The position numbers and the translations under genes are program-made. Shown piece by piece: positions 1-10,644 of a stretch of 48,519 bases of DNA (within the stretch, counting starts at the first letter, position 1; the number at the start of each line of letters is the position of its first letter). Below the pieces are notes generated by a model. That model saw only the letters and a program-made list of their open reading frames with translations. It was not told where the DNA came from and ran no database searches. Source of the stretch: Asparagopsis taxiformis (lineage: Eukaryota > Rhodophyta > Florideophyceae > Bonnemaisoniales > Bonnemaisoniaceae); assembly GCA_030407315.1 (NCBI GenBank), contig JALQPE010002365.1, positions 1-48,519 on the forward strand. Direction: 5' to 3'.

Positions 1-371
1 CGCTCATCCTGTCTTGAAACTCGGCAATGGGTAATGCCAGACGAACAATCTGCTTGGCTCGCTCAACGTTCATCTCTGCCATGACGATTTCGGCAACATC
101 CGCCTCGACTCCAGCATTCTTCGAACGACCGCTGAAGGACATGCTGAGTCGACCTTGCAGCGCCACAAATTGTTCTTCCGTGCCCTGCGCAAACCCAAGC
201 GCCAAGGTCCGCGTATGTGAAACCTCCCGGCTTGTCCGTCAAGTCCTGCGAAACTTGAGTGGGCGAATAAAATCCAGCAAGAGGCGGAGGAAGTCTTTGC
301 CAGCGAGAGTATTTCGCGGGCGGCGCGACCTACGTTTCGACGTGTACCCATGTCACTAGAATCCTCCCAAG
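1..371. repeat. Left copy of the terminal direct repeat / contig overlap
   Basis: These bases recur at the other end (48153-48519) in the same orientation. The copies differ by about nine one- or two-base indels, mostly in short homopolymers, and one short mismatch cluster. That pattern looks like uncorrected long-read error at thinly covered contig ends. It suggests the molecule closes on itself, giving a unit of about 48.15 kb, or is one unit of a tandem array. In at least one stretch (near 170) this copy keeps a cleaner reading frame than the right copy. Confidence 0.85.
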
Positions 372-450
372 GGCTAGCGGGTTCGCGCAGAATTGGCACG
401 GTTGCGTCGTCAACGATCGGATTGCTGTTGCGCCTGCGCTTATTCGTCAT
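1..450 (-). CDS. N-terminal part of the junction-spanning methyltransferase-SET gene
   Basis: The reading frame opens with an ATG at 450 (MTNKRRRNSNPIVDD) and runs off base 1. If the ends are joined it continues into 48152 and down toward the methyltransferase at 47192. Comparing the two copies shows one coherent protein in alternating frames: segments such as GGFTYAELGAWVAQGTEEQ and NAGVEADVAEIVMAEMNVER are each open in one copy. The start is basic and nuclear-like, and the next part looks helical. I recognise no domain in this stretch. The frame breaks fall where the two copies disagree, so they are probably read errors and not decay. Confidence 0.55.
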
Positions 451-769
451 AATGGAATGAGTGGAAAATTCGGTACAGGATGCGACCCGCTCGGCGAGAC
501 AGTCAAATTTGACGACGTATCTCGGTGACGTTTGCACTCTTTCGTGAGGAACACTGGTTGATATCGAACGGAACAGAGTATACGGGTACACAGCACTGGA
601 AAGGTCTTGAAACCCGTAACCGGTGTAGGTAATAATTGTGACGGATACGTGGTAGAGAAAAAAATTTTAAAAAGATTGTGATTCCCTGCCTTTGAGTGTT
701 GTACTGCAAGGCGCCAGTCACATAGGTTTGACACAGGTGCCTCACGCTTACCAGGTGAGCGACATCCGG
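451..769. other. Presumed upstream region, no gene
   Basis: This lies upstream of the minus-strand start at 450 and ends at the first satellite copy. Only short overlapping open frames with no coding character are present. I see no convincing promoter motif. Confidence 0.4.
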
Positions 770-965
770 ACGGCCACTGGACGTGGGGATGTCCGACTCA
801 GATGCATTGCTGCCAGCCCAGAAATTCTACAATTTCGGGCAGAAAAAATATTGCAAAAAACATCGATTTCGGCGGTCGATTGTGCCGTACGGCACACCCC
901 CATCTCAAAAACATGTTCACATGTGCATGTTTTTGAGAATAGCCCAAATTTTAATTCAAAGCAGG
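770..965 (-). repeat. Satellite unit with GTGCCGTACGGCAC palindrome, reverse orientation
   Basis: This is a reverse-strand copy of the unit arrayed at 37.6-39.5 kb and 44.1-45.2 kb. It shows, in reverse order, the GGACG-type motif, the imperfect inverted repeat around the CAGAAATTCTACAATTTCGG segment, the perfect palindrome at 882-895, and the second inverted repeat built from ACATGTTCACATGTGCATG. Confidence 0.85.
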
Positions 966-1264
966 ATGCAGATATTCGTCTTCTAACCATTGTCAGAACA
1001 CATTCGTATAACCACATTTGGAGAACCTGAGCCCAGAGCTATCGGTTTTGGCGGGAGCTAAGCCTATCTCATATAATCAGTAACTACTTCCCGCCAGCTG
1101 AGTGGTGGAACCCTGCTATTTCTACCAACGAGACATACGGGGTGTCAACTCGGCAATCGTATATGATTTGGGTGCTAAATTTATTCAAGAGACGAATGGC
1201 TTCGAAAAGGAGCCCAACTACGTCTACTTTGTGATCATGGGTATAGGACTATTCTATTCTTCTC

Positions 1265-1600
1265 CAGTGGCTTCCACCGTAGCCGCCTCCTCCGCCCCGT
1301 TAATGGAAAGAATATCCGAACCGCACCTCAACATGTTCTTCATGTGATCCATGGGTTACTGAATCTCACATGCTCTCCAGGCTTCCACCGTAGCCGCCTC
1401 CTCCGCCTCCGTTAATGGCAACAATATCCAAACTGGACCTCTACATGTTTTTCTTGTGATCCATGGGTACTGACATCTCACATGTTCTCCAGGCTTCCTC
1501 CAAAGCCGCCACCGTCCACCTCCGTTAATGGAAAGAATACCCGACCGCAGGCTTCCTCCATAGCCGCCTCCACCTCCGTTAATGGCAAAAAACATCTCAC
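1265..1600 (-). repeat. Tandem repeat encoding glycine-rich segments
   Basis: Two units of about 110 bp are followed by two truncated units of about 60 bp. Each contains the reverse complement of a Gly/Tyr/Ser-coding block (INGGGGGYGGS). An 89-residue minus-strand open frame (1356-1625) runs through them, but the longer units also hold non-glycine sequence that could be spacer or intron. It could be a fragment of a glycine-rich structural or RNA-binding protein gene. No other domain is visible. Confidence 0.5.
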
Positions 1601-2039
1601 CGGGCTGAAAACGGACGGACGACATTGGGTTCGTTCCGCTTGCGTAGACGTTTAGAATCTTGTTAGAAAGTAAACGAAAGAGAATGACATCTCATCTCTG
1701 TCGCAATATTTTCCATTTTCAAGTTCTCGGGTTCCACACCCATCAAGGCCTGGATCGACCCTCTTCGATGGATAGGACAAATAGTGAAAGGCTTTTAAGC
1801 CTGGACCAAGCGGCTATTGATTGGTTGGAGGAAGGAAATTACAGAGGAAATTTAGCTGAGTACGGTGCTCGCGATAGCTGTTAGGTTAAAGTCAAATATG
1901 TGTTTCGATTATTTTTCGTACGAAATGTCTTGCAAAAGACGATGCTTTGTCGTTCTCCTGGGAGGGAGTCCGTTGCATTGCACTCAATTCGAGAGCATCG
2001 TCATGAAGGAGAGGATTCTTTCTGCTTGTAGAATCGTTT
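1601..2039. other. No supported gene
   Basis: Only short open frames occur, the longest being 74 codons at 1660-1884 on the plus strand, with no recognisable motif. Nothing else is evident before the next satellite copy. Confidence 0.4.
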
Positions 2040-2605
2040 AGAGCACATAGCTAATGCATTACTGGCCACCCAGAAATTGTAGAATTTCGGGCAGCAAAAA
2101 TATTGTAAAAAACCTTGATTTGTGCGGCCGATTGTGCCGTACGGCACACCCCTTTCAAAAACATGTTCACATGTGCATGTTTTTTGAGATATAGCCCAAT
2201 TTTAATTCAAATCAGGGTGTCTAATTTGGCCACAACGGCCCCAGGAACCGACCGCCGCCGAGCGGGGTCATCACTGGCTTCTGTAAGCACCAACTGTAAG
2301 GCTAAATGGCGTCTGACGAAGGGTCAATTTCAGGCTCAATACGCCAGGGACAGGTCTTGGTCCTTGTTCCATCATGGTCCCGCCCCGCTCTCTCACGACC
2401 AACCTGAAATGGACGTCCGGTGGATGTCCAGCTCGATTGCATTGCTGGCCAGCCCAGAAATTCTAAAATTTCGGGCACAAAAAATATTGCAAAAACATCG
2501 ATTTGGGCGTTCGATTGTGCCGTACGGCACACCCCCATCTCAAAAACATGTTCACATGTGCATGTTTTTGAGAATAGCCCAAATTTTAATTCAAATCAGG
2601 ACGTC
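2040..2605 (-). repeat. Two satellite units, reverse orientation
   Basis: Two further reverse-strand units of the same family carry perfect GTGCCGTACGGCAC palindromes at 2134-2147 and 2517-2530. The segment between them matches the type-B spacer of the 38 kb array (the AATGGCGTCTGACGAAGG... part). With 770-965, this side of the methyltransferase-SET gene has units inverted relative to those at 44.1-45.2 kb. Confidence 0.85.
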
Positions 2606-2831
2606 TTCCGACATAGGGGTGCTCGCGGCTAGCTCGACAGCTGTAATTGTACCTCATTAAATACTGTTGATGACTGCCTACCGTATACAATCTGGGCTGT
2701 TGGCGTATTATCCGGTACTTGACCTGACCTGAACGTTCATCGCAGACCGTTGTGGTTACCGACACTATACAGCAATCTTTTTTGTATCTCGTGCAACTCA
2801 ATCGTTCCATCGCTTCCGGGAAAGCTTCATT

Positions 2832-4858
2832 ATGCCGCCGCGTATTGCGAAGAAAGCTCCCAAGCCTCCGGGCCTCCAGAAAAACCGGTCAGCAGCTGCT
2901 GTATCGAGTGCCCGACAATCCCGTGCGAAGAAGCGGTCTGGGCCTACCGGCAGCATTGAACCGCGGTCCGGTAGTCGCAAGACGGACCGGCGCAGAACTG
3001 GGGATCCGCAGCGAGAAAGTGAGGAAGGAGGAACGGCGCGGAGAGAGATGGGGCTTGACCGAGGCAAGCGTGCTCGCAGGGACAGTGAACATCATGATGA
3101 TGACATGATAGTGGCTCAAAACATGTTGGAATTGCGGCAGAGTGCTATGGCAAAGGTAGTTCCTCCCGGTTGGCAGATGCGGAGGTGCTGCAGACGGAGT
3201 CCAGCCGGGGGTTCCCGAGACACTGGAGGCTGTGACCCCCACTGCGCCAACTATGCCGAGTACATCAGCCCCAGCAGGTAATGCAGTCAGGGACCCGAGG
3301 ATAGCGGCAAGGGATGTTGTTTCTGAGCAACGTTCACAGGATGCCAACTATCATCGGCGGTCAGGTGGTACTGAGGGGAGAGAGCAGCCGGAGTGCGGGC
3401 CTCGTCACAACAGACTGTCATTGGTGCCAAATATGCGCGTAAACGCCCCCGCGACGTCAGGCTATTGGCGATGGAGGACATCATATTCCCGATAGCGTGG
3501 AGATGGGGGGACGGTGAGGGCAGAGAGGTTGCATCCGCCGGAATCCATCGATTTAATGGCGAGTCGCATCAATGCGCAGAAGAAGAAGATCGCGGAGCTG
3601 GAAAAAAAAGTGTTTAGCCAGGACATAGCAAACAAGGCGCTCACCACGGAGATTGTTGCGTTGGAGGCTAAGGTGAAGACTCTGCAGGCGGAAAATGCCA
3701 GCCTTACTGCAATTGCGAGAACAGGTAGAATCAGTGATCACGGGTGGCGGTAAGTCGAAATACAGAAAGCCATTCCTGTGAAATACCTTGGAGTTCTTAG
3801 GGCGGTTGAGGAAAACCTGACAAAGTGGTGCAAGAACGAGACTATGGAGCTGGACCCTATAGCGGAACAAACGCAGAGACGTTGGACTGGACGTACCATC
3901 GAGGTAGAGCCGGTAGAAGGGGCACTTTGGAGCGAAAACGGTGTAGGTATATTGCTACCCCTCCGGGCTATATCATCAAGAATCTGCAGTGGTATACACC
4001 TTCGTACAGGGACGAGAGTGATCTGCTGAATGACTTGGTGCGACACGTACTGCGTCAAAGTCCGTGGTGTGATGTGTTTTCCGATGAGGAGCAGCGTGTG
4101 TGCTGTCAAGAGGCTGTGGCGGGGAGCAAGGAATTGAAAGTGAAGGTGACGCAGAAACTGTCCGACGTGATGAGTGCACGGAAGCGTAATGCGAGGGACA
4201 GATTGTTCGGTTCGCTGGGACACGAAATTAATGTCTAGATGCACGATGCTGACGACGCGAGCTGAGATGGACGAGCGAGAGGAACAAAAGCGCGAAGCGT
4301 CTGAGAAGCTTTGAAACGGGAAAGTAACGGTGATTTGGATATGGGGAGGTGGCGAACGGCACCGTTCTCAGAGCTGCGATACAGCAAAGGCTTGGTTCCT
4401 GACAGCTTCGAAATGGAAGTGAATGGTGATGCATGGTTTAACAACCGAGTAGCTGTGAATGTGCTGGACATCTTCAGGGGTTATTCGATACGACCAGAAC
4501 AAGTAATGGACATAGAGACGAGCATACTAACGCTGGCGCGCCTGGATGCTTGGCTAGTGACTACTGTGGAGTGTTGGATGAACCGAAGGGGAAAGGAGGT
4601 GCACGGCAGAAGGAGTTTACAAGGCGGTACAGTCAATATGTGGGGGTAGCTTTTCAGCAATTAGTTGGTATGGTGGTGTACTGCATGTCTTGTCTCCAAG
4701 GCTCGCAAGCAAGGGAAGAAACGGACGTTGTCGAGAGCGAACAGCGGACTAGTGCACAGTCACGGCATGTGTTTGCAAGCCGTACTGTGACGAGAGAGGC
4801 TGTTGAAGTGTGGCAAAGCGGAGAGGGGTCTGGATTGTTCATGTCGTTGATGATGTAA
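2832..4858 (+). pseudogene. Unknown coiled-coil gene convergent with the transposase, broken or spliced
   Basis: Open frames follow one another on the plus strand in changing phase. In order: a basic Pro/Lys/Arg-rich N-terminus from the ATG at 2832 (MPPRIAKKAPKPPG); a heptad-like coiled coil near 3555-3705 (KIAELEKKV, VALEAKVKTLQAENASL); a globular part near 3960-4235 (IIKNLQWYTP, RQSPWCDVFSDEEQ, KVTQKLSDVMSARKRNA); and a last part at 4311-4858. A GTAAGT at 3750 just after the coiled coil could be a splice donor, so some phase changes may be introns and not damage. It is convergent with the transposase and may be that element's second gene. I do not recognise the family. Confidence 0.45.
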
Positions 4859-5186
4859 ACCGCTGCTCATCACTTGTTCTAGTGTCCGAGGATTGGATTC
4901 AATCGCATATTACGTCAAACCTCGGTGCTGTAATGGATTGTGTGATTGCGCAAGGACTAATTGGCGCAGAACTTTTCGTCGTTGACCCATATGCTGGACA
5001 CCTGACTGCAAACCTGAATGTCGAAATCAATGCCCCACAGTATGGGGGCATGGAGCGGCGCCATGCAGCCACTGCTGATAACGGTTTTGGCGTAATGGAG
5101 GATGGTTGAAATTAGTGCAGTAAATGTGACGTTGACTAGAAGGTTTATCATGTAGTACATTATCAATAGAGTGCTGCGATTTAGAT

Positions 5187-8027
5187 TTATTCTTCTTCAT
5201 TATCATCTGTGAATTGGTAATCAGTGTTGGTGTAGAAGCGGTTGAGATAGAAACGGTGGTCCGACCAGTGCATTTGTTTCGTAAATGGCTTGACTGAAAG
5301 TTACTTCGTACGATGTGCACGGTGCCAGATATAGTAGATGCAGGAATGAGGTCAAACCAAGGACCACCTGCACTGTGGGATGCAGTGTCATTGCTGTCAA
5401 CGGATCCGTTGTCCGGGTCCCATGTGGACCACTTTAAACAAATGCACCCAAGTGATTTTTCCACAGCGGTTTTTGGGGCAAAGCAGGTCATATACTGAAC
5501 GAAAGCGAGTTCTACAGGTTGAAACAGGTTTGGAGACTGCAGGCGTACCAGTGCCAGGACGCGCCCTACCCATATGGTTCTGTAGTCATCGGCAGTTCCG
5601 GAGATGACGACAAAGGAGTACTGCGATCTCTTTGCGGGGCCGAACGATGAAGTTGCAAAGACGCGCTGCTGCTTGTGCCTCGACACGTTTGTGGGGCGAA
5701 GCATGCCACTGTGCGGGTCAAAGTCGTCGGCATCTGGGACGTACCCTCCCATGACGTAGGCGGACTTTACCACGGTGACGGAAATGTCCATGTCATGTAT
5801 TGGAGGGCCTTCTGCCGTGGCGCGCAGTCTAGCGAGGGTGAGGAACGCTTGTGCAGCTGTGTCACCGAGTTGCTGGAATAGCGTTATGGTGCCAGACGGG
5901 AACGAGGAGTTGTGCAGCGGCAAAAGAGTGGCAGGATCGGGCTGTCCGTCGATATCTGCAACGAGGAGGGTTGCATCGGGCAGCAGGGAGGCAAAGTCGT
6001 GCAGTGCAACGGTGAATCCGTCGCGAACGAGTACTGCACCGTCTGTGGCGATATCATGCGTGCTTTCCAATGTGTTCGATGGGGTATGACCAGTTGGAGT
6101 GGCCAAGGAGAATTCCATGTGGCGAATAGTCTCTTCCATGGCTGTGGAGCGCCTTCGAGAGTTTTCCTATAACTCTGTTTGAACAGAAGATGCGAGTGTT
6201 CGTAGGGGCCTGCATCAATGTGTTCCAGGGCGCCATATCTCTGCAAGTCACCGGGAAGATGGTCTAGAAGATGGAACTTGAAAGTTTTGAGACCTGTGGT
6301 GTGGAATGGGCCAGGGTGGAGAGCATTGATTGTTTGAAATAGGAAATGGAGTTCTGGAGGCTTTCTAGTTCGGCGGCAGTCCAGTGCTTGATGCGACCGC
6401 GTTTCATGACCCATGCGACGAGGTCAGAGTATTGCGTGCAGATGGAAGTGAGGGGGGCTGTATCTACTTCGTCACAGCATGTGTCAATGAATGCTGCGAT
6501 GAAAGGGAACACCATGTCGACATGGTGATAGTCTTTGGCTGCGAGCATGCCGCGTATGCCGTCCTCCGTGAAGAGGCCGTTCAAATTGGTGCCCTTCTCA
6601 CCCTTGGAGAAGTCGACATGAAGACCGGTGATGTAGTAGTCGCGTTCGATAGCGGACAGAATGCTGTTTGAGCCGGCGAGGATGGATTTTTTCACCTTCT
6701 TGAAGTGCGAGGTGTCCCGGAATGGGAGGCAGTGGTGGTGAGGTCTGGGAGCTGAGGCGGTGGACAATGCACTGTTTGATGAGCTTTGAGATGCCGAGGT
6801 GGAGATTGTGCAGAGGCTCGAAGGAGAAAATGTTGTAGGGGTCTAGGGGCTGTTGGTGGGTAAAAGAGCGGTCGTTCGAGGACAGAGTGTTGTTCGAGGA
6901 GGGAGAGAGCTTCGAGCGGAGCAGTTGTATGCTCCTGAGCGCTCTCTTGGCGTGCAGAGCGTGTATCATCGAGGGAGCGGGGCTGGTGTGGCGCGCTGGA
7001 TTCAAGTTGAGTGGCGGGGATGTAGCAGCGGTGGCGGGATGTGTGGTGGTAGTGCTGTTGCGAGTGCATGACAGCTCTTTGGCCTCTGGAAAGTCGCAGC
7101 AATAATTGGCTAGGATGGAAAGCATTGGCGGGCAGTTGCAGTGAGTCTGTGCAGGGGAACCGGAAGAGAACGCGGTGGATAGGGACGAAAACACTTTTTC
7201 GAGTGCTTTATGAAGAATATCAATTTTGCGAGCGCGACTAGCAGAACTAGAGGTTGTCGGCATTTCATCACCGAACAAGGCGTTGGACGAAGGGTTAACA
7301 ATGTACGGAAGATACCCGACGATGGTGAGGCCGGTACGGATGCAGTGGCGACGGAGGGCGGAGAAGTTGAGCAGTGTGACGTGTATGGGGTATGCGACGA
7401 TTGCGGAGCTCTTGAGGCTTGTGCTGCTCTTGTCGGAGTACACTTGGAGGAGGCCGGCAAAGGAGGAAGCGTGGGATCATTTTCCTCTGCCCATACGACC
7501 TGTGGATCTTCCGAGAGCTGCACGCGCTGTCTAGTAACCTGGTGCAGCGTTTTCGCGAATTCTGTGTGTAGGGGATGAGAAAATATTGCGGTGCCGTCTG
7601 GGGCGGTCTGTGGGGAGGGGTGGAAGAGAGTATTTTGGTCGTTAGCCAGTGCTAACTGCCTGCGGAGCATGTCGACTGGGTCGCGGAGGTACAGCTGTGC
7701 CGAGTACTTACCAGTTTTGTCTGGAATGATGTGGCTCTTGTAACCTTCGGTGCGGAAATGTGTTTCGACCATGGAAGCGTAAACGTGGCGACATTCTTCT
7801 ACGGTGCGAACGGCGCTGTTGAACTTTTCTAGGGAGAATGCGGGGTCTTGTAGGATGGTGATGACTTCGCTCACGCGGCCAGCGCCGGCCTTGTACTCGA
7901 GGGTTGTGAGACTGGCGGCGAGGGATTGCACGAGGAGGTCGCGCGGGAGGGGGGGTTTAGGTTGGTGGCACAGTGAGCGTCACAGGGTGAATCCGCTGGA
8001 GGAAGGCACGAACCAGATTCTGGCATA
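5187..8027 (-). pseudogene. Plavaka-like (CACTA-related DDE) transposase, core and C-terminus
   Basis: Minus-strand segments in changing frames add up to a transposase of the Plavaka type known from fungal CACTA-related elements. From the N-terminal side they include EVITILQDPAFSLEKF and RTEGYKSHIIPDKTG (near 7700-7900); YSDKSSTSLKSSAIVAYPIH and the RRHC...VGYLPYIV region typical of the DDE core (near 7300-7440); PYNIFSFEPLHNLHLGISKL (near 6800); KFHLLDHLPGDLQRYGALEH (near 6250); AVEKSLGCICLKWST; and a C-terminal HIVRS plus FYLNRFYTN ending at TAA 5187-5189. Several single-base frame changes mean it is inactive as sequenced. The N-terminal zinc finger is missing here and is found at 24157-24347, because an element was inserted at 8028. 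Confidence 0.75.
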
Positions 8028-8260
8028 GACTACGGTGTTGAAAAGGGGGCCTCAGACAGTACTGCGAGACAGTGATTTTTACTGTCTGAGACAGTAAAAA
8101 TCACTATGCGGCAAATGAAAATTAATGCCACACTTGGAGACAGTGATTTGCACTGTCTGGCAGACAGTACGGAACACTGTCTGCAGACAGTAAAAAACAC
8201 TGTCTCACAGTACTGTCTGAGGCAGTGAATGGAGACAGTAAAAATTAATGATTTATTCAA
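8028..8260 (+). repeat. Left terminus and subterminal CAGACAGT repeats
   Basis: The terminal motif (G)ACTACGGTGTTGAAAAGG is followed by repeated inverted pairs of ACTGTCTG and CAGACAGT enclosing short A/T cores. Such clustered subterminal motifs are the usual binding sites of CACTA transposases. Confidence 0.65.
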
Positions 8261-8394
8261 TAGTTGGATATGATGTAATTTACTGTACTGGGCAGTGTTG
8301 GCGGATAGTGTTTTGTATTGGCCAAGGCAACATGGCCGGATAGTGAAATACGCTGCCTGGGACAATAGATGGAACCAACACGGTGCACTGTCCT

Positions 8395-8775
8395 GGGCAG
8401 TACCTGGAGACAGTGATTTTCACTGTCCTGGGCAGTACCTGGAGACAGTGATTTTCACTGTCCTGGGCAGTACCTGTAGACAGTACTTTGTGCTGCCCTG
8501 GGCAGTACCTGTAGACAGTACTTTGTGCTGCCCTGGGCAGTACCTGTAGACAGTACTTTGTGCTGCCCTGGGCAGTACCTGTAGACAGTACTTTGTGCTG
8601 CCCTGGGCAGTACCTGTAGACAGTACTTTGTGCTGCCCTGGGCAGCACCTGTAGACAGTATTTCGTGCTGCCCTGGGCAGCACCTGGAGACAGTACTTTG
8701 TGCTGCCCTGGGCAGCACCTGGAGACAGTATTTCGTGCTGCCCTGGGCAGCACCTGGAGACAGTAAAAGTAGTGT
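8395..8775. repeat. 35-bp tandem array
   Basis: About ten copies of a 35-bp unit contain GTAGACAGTACTTTGTGCTG followed by CCCTGGGCAGTACCT. The GACAGT core matches the subterminal repeats, so the array looks like an amplified part of the element end. The early units carry GATTTTCACTG and later ones TACTTTGTGCTG or TATTTCGTGCTG. The long minus-strand open frames across it only reflect the 35-bp period. Confidence 0.9.
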
Positions 8776-10644
8776 CCTGATATAGTAAAATTCGGTGTCT
8801 GGGAGTGGTGGATGAGATGGAGCGTCACGCTGTCGTGGGCATCTTTCCGGGGTAGAGGAAGGCAGTTCTAGCGCTATGAGGATGGGGCATGGACGGTATT
8901 CATATGGGAATGGACAGAATAGTACGGCTAGGAATTTTTATTTCGTAGTGACTATGAGCTAGCGAGAGGTATACGCGGTAGGATAGGTAGCAATCTAAGA
9001 GGGTGCGATATGGGAAGCTTCACTCTGGATTTGTTTATTTGCGCAGGCTACATTGAGAATAAACAATCCCTATGTTAAAAATGCTACTACAACTAACACT
9101 ATTCCGACGAGTAAAACTAAAACTACTAGAAAAGTCTAGAAATCTATCAACTGATTGAGCTGCATGAATAAGCTAGGAAATGAAGAGAAGAAGAAAAAAT
9201 GATGTAGAGAAAGGAAACAAGTTAGTGACGTTGAATTGGAGAGGGAAATTGATGGTGATTAGGAGACTAACGTACCTTAACAAATACCATTGCATCCCAA
9301 ATTGAGATATGTACTCACAGGCAGAAAAGAAAAGTAGTGGAGAAGTGGTAAGAGAGAAAGATAAATGAAAGTAGAAGTGGAACACTCACCGACTGGAAAC
9401 CTGAGAAAGAGAAAACGAATAGAAAACTGGGTTAGTGGCGTGAGTTGTGGAAACGTACCATCATGGTTCATATCCGTCGGAGACAAAGCAACAACTTTGG
9501 CCTTGGAAGCCGTATTGATGATCTAAAACTTACGCTTTGGAAGCAGTTTAGATGATCTATACGGCTTCCACGGCCAGGGTTGTTGCTTTGTTTCCGACGG
9601 ATATGAAGATGGAAACAGGGATTTTCAGAATCTGTTGTTTAAGTAGCACTCTGCGGGCGGAAATGACGTGTAGGAGAACAATAGAGGGATGAATTTGAAA
9701 CAGAGCGGTGCGATGGGAGGCCCAGAAAAACGATACCTAGGCTGCGAATTACGCTTGGAAGCACATGATCTGGCAGAGGAGGCGCACATTATCGTATCTT
9801 CTACCGCCTTTTATTGTCTAGAATGACGTCATCACTACAGAAATATAGGAAAAACACTAGCATATGGGGCCTACAGGACAGGCGGAGGTGAAGAGTAAGA
9901 AAAATGGCGCACTTTCCTGGACGAGGAGTCCGCCCTTCCAGTGATGATGTGGATGGTATATATCGATAACGTCATTGTATGCTCCGAGTACACTTGGCAG
10001 GCAGTCAAAGCGGGCCACGTGGATGGTGGCGGTTAGGAAACAGCAGTGTCGAAGAATTTTTATAATTTTCATGTTTCAAGCGAGCAGTGAGTCTGCATTG
10101 CAATATATAAATGTATCCTAATTTAAGATATCACACCGAGTACGATTCAACGAGACATCGTGTTTTCACCTTGTGAATAGGGCCGAGAATATGGTAGAGT
10201 ATACGAGTAGGAACTACGTGCATGAGAAAATCAGATTCAGTATTAGTGCTTAGAGCATCACTGCGTAACAAACGGAAGTGGATACGTCTTGGCCAGGATG
10301 GTGTTTAGGGAATGCGATACAAGATAGCAAAACGATATTGAGTAGGTCGAGCCCGGATGAAATAGCAATCATTGTGCATAAAGTAATGAGCATAGGACAA
10401 ATCATTGTGGTGAAACAGTTCATTGGATCGAATGAAAGCCAGGAAAGGTTTCTTAATGGTTGAATTTAGTGGCGGAGAAATATAATTCTGCACTATAGCG
10501 GAGAAGTAGCGGAAAAGAGTAAATCTCCTTCAGCAAGCGAGACATGCATCAATATTGCCCAGTATAGTTCGTCTGAAGTGCAAGTTGAACCTCGCAAAGT
10601 GAATATCAGAGGTCGTTGGCTAGTGGTTGAAGAAGTCTGCAACG
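8776..10644. other. Gene-poor interval inside the CACTA element
   Basis: Apart from the hairpin at 9466-9609 I find no gene: open frames are under 75 codons and lack motifs. The sequence is A/G-rich on the plus strand around 9100-9420. Confidence 0.45.
9466..9609. repeat. Long hairpin with 62-base arms
   Basis: The arm at 9466-9529 (starting TTCATATCCGTCGG) is the near-perfect reverse complement of 9547-9609 (ending CCGACGGATATGAA). The loop is only about 17-20 bases and there are a handful of mismatches. It could be a small foldback element, or a hairpin RNA precursor if transcribed. No gene overlaps it. Confidence 0.85.

Noticed and set aside
2763..2777. CACTATACAGC as the outer terminus of the Plavaka-like element
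   Set aside because: No matching inverted copy is seen near 24.4-26.6 kb and no subterminal repeats follow it.
8280..8828. 182-codon minus-strand open frame rich in CLQVLPRAAQ-like repeats
   Set aside because: It is produced by the 35-bp tandem array: because 35 is not a multiple of three, three similar frames appear in phase rotation. No start context or domain.
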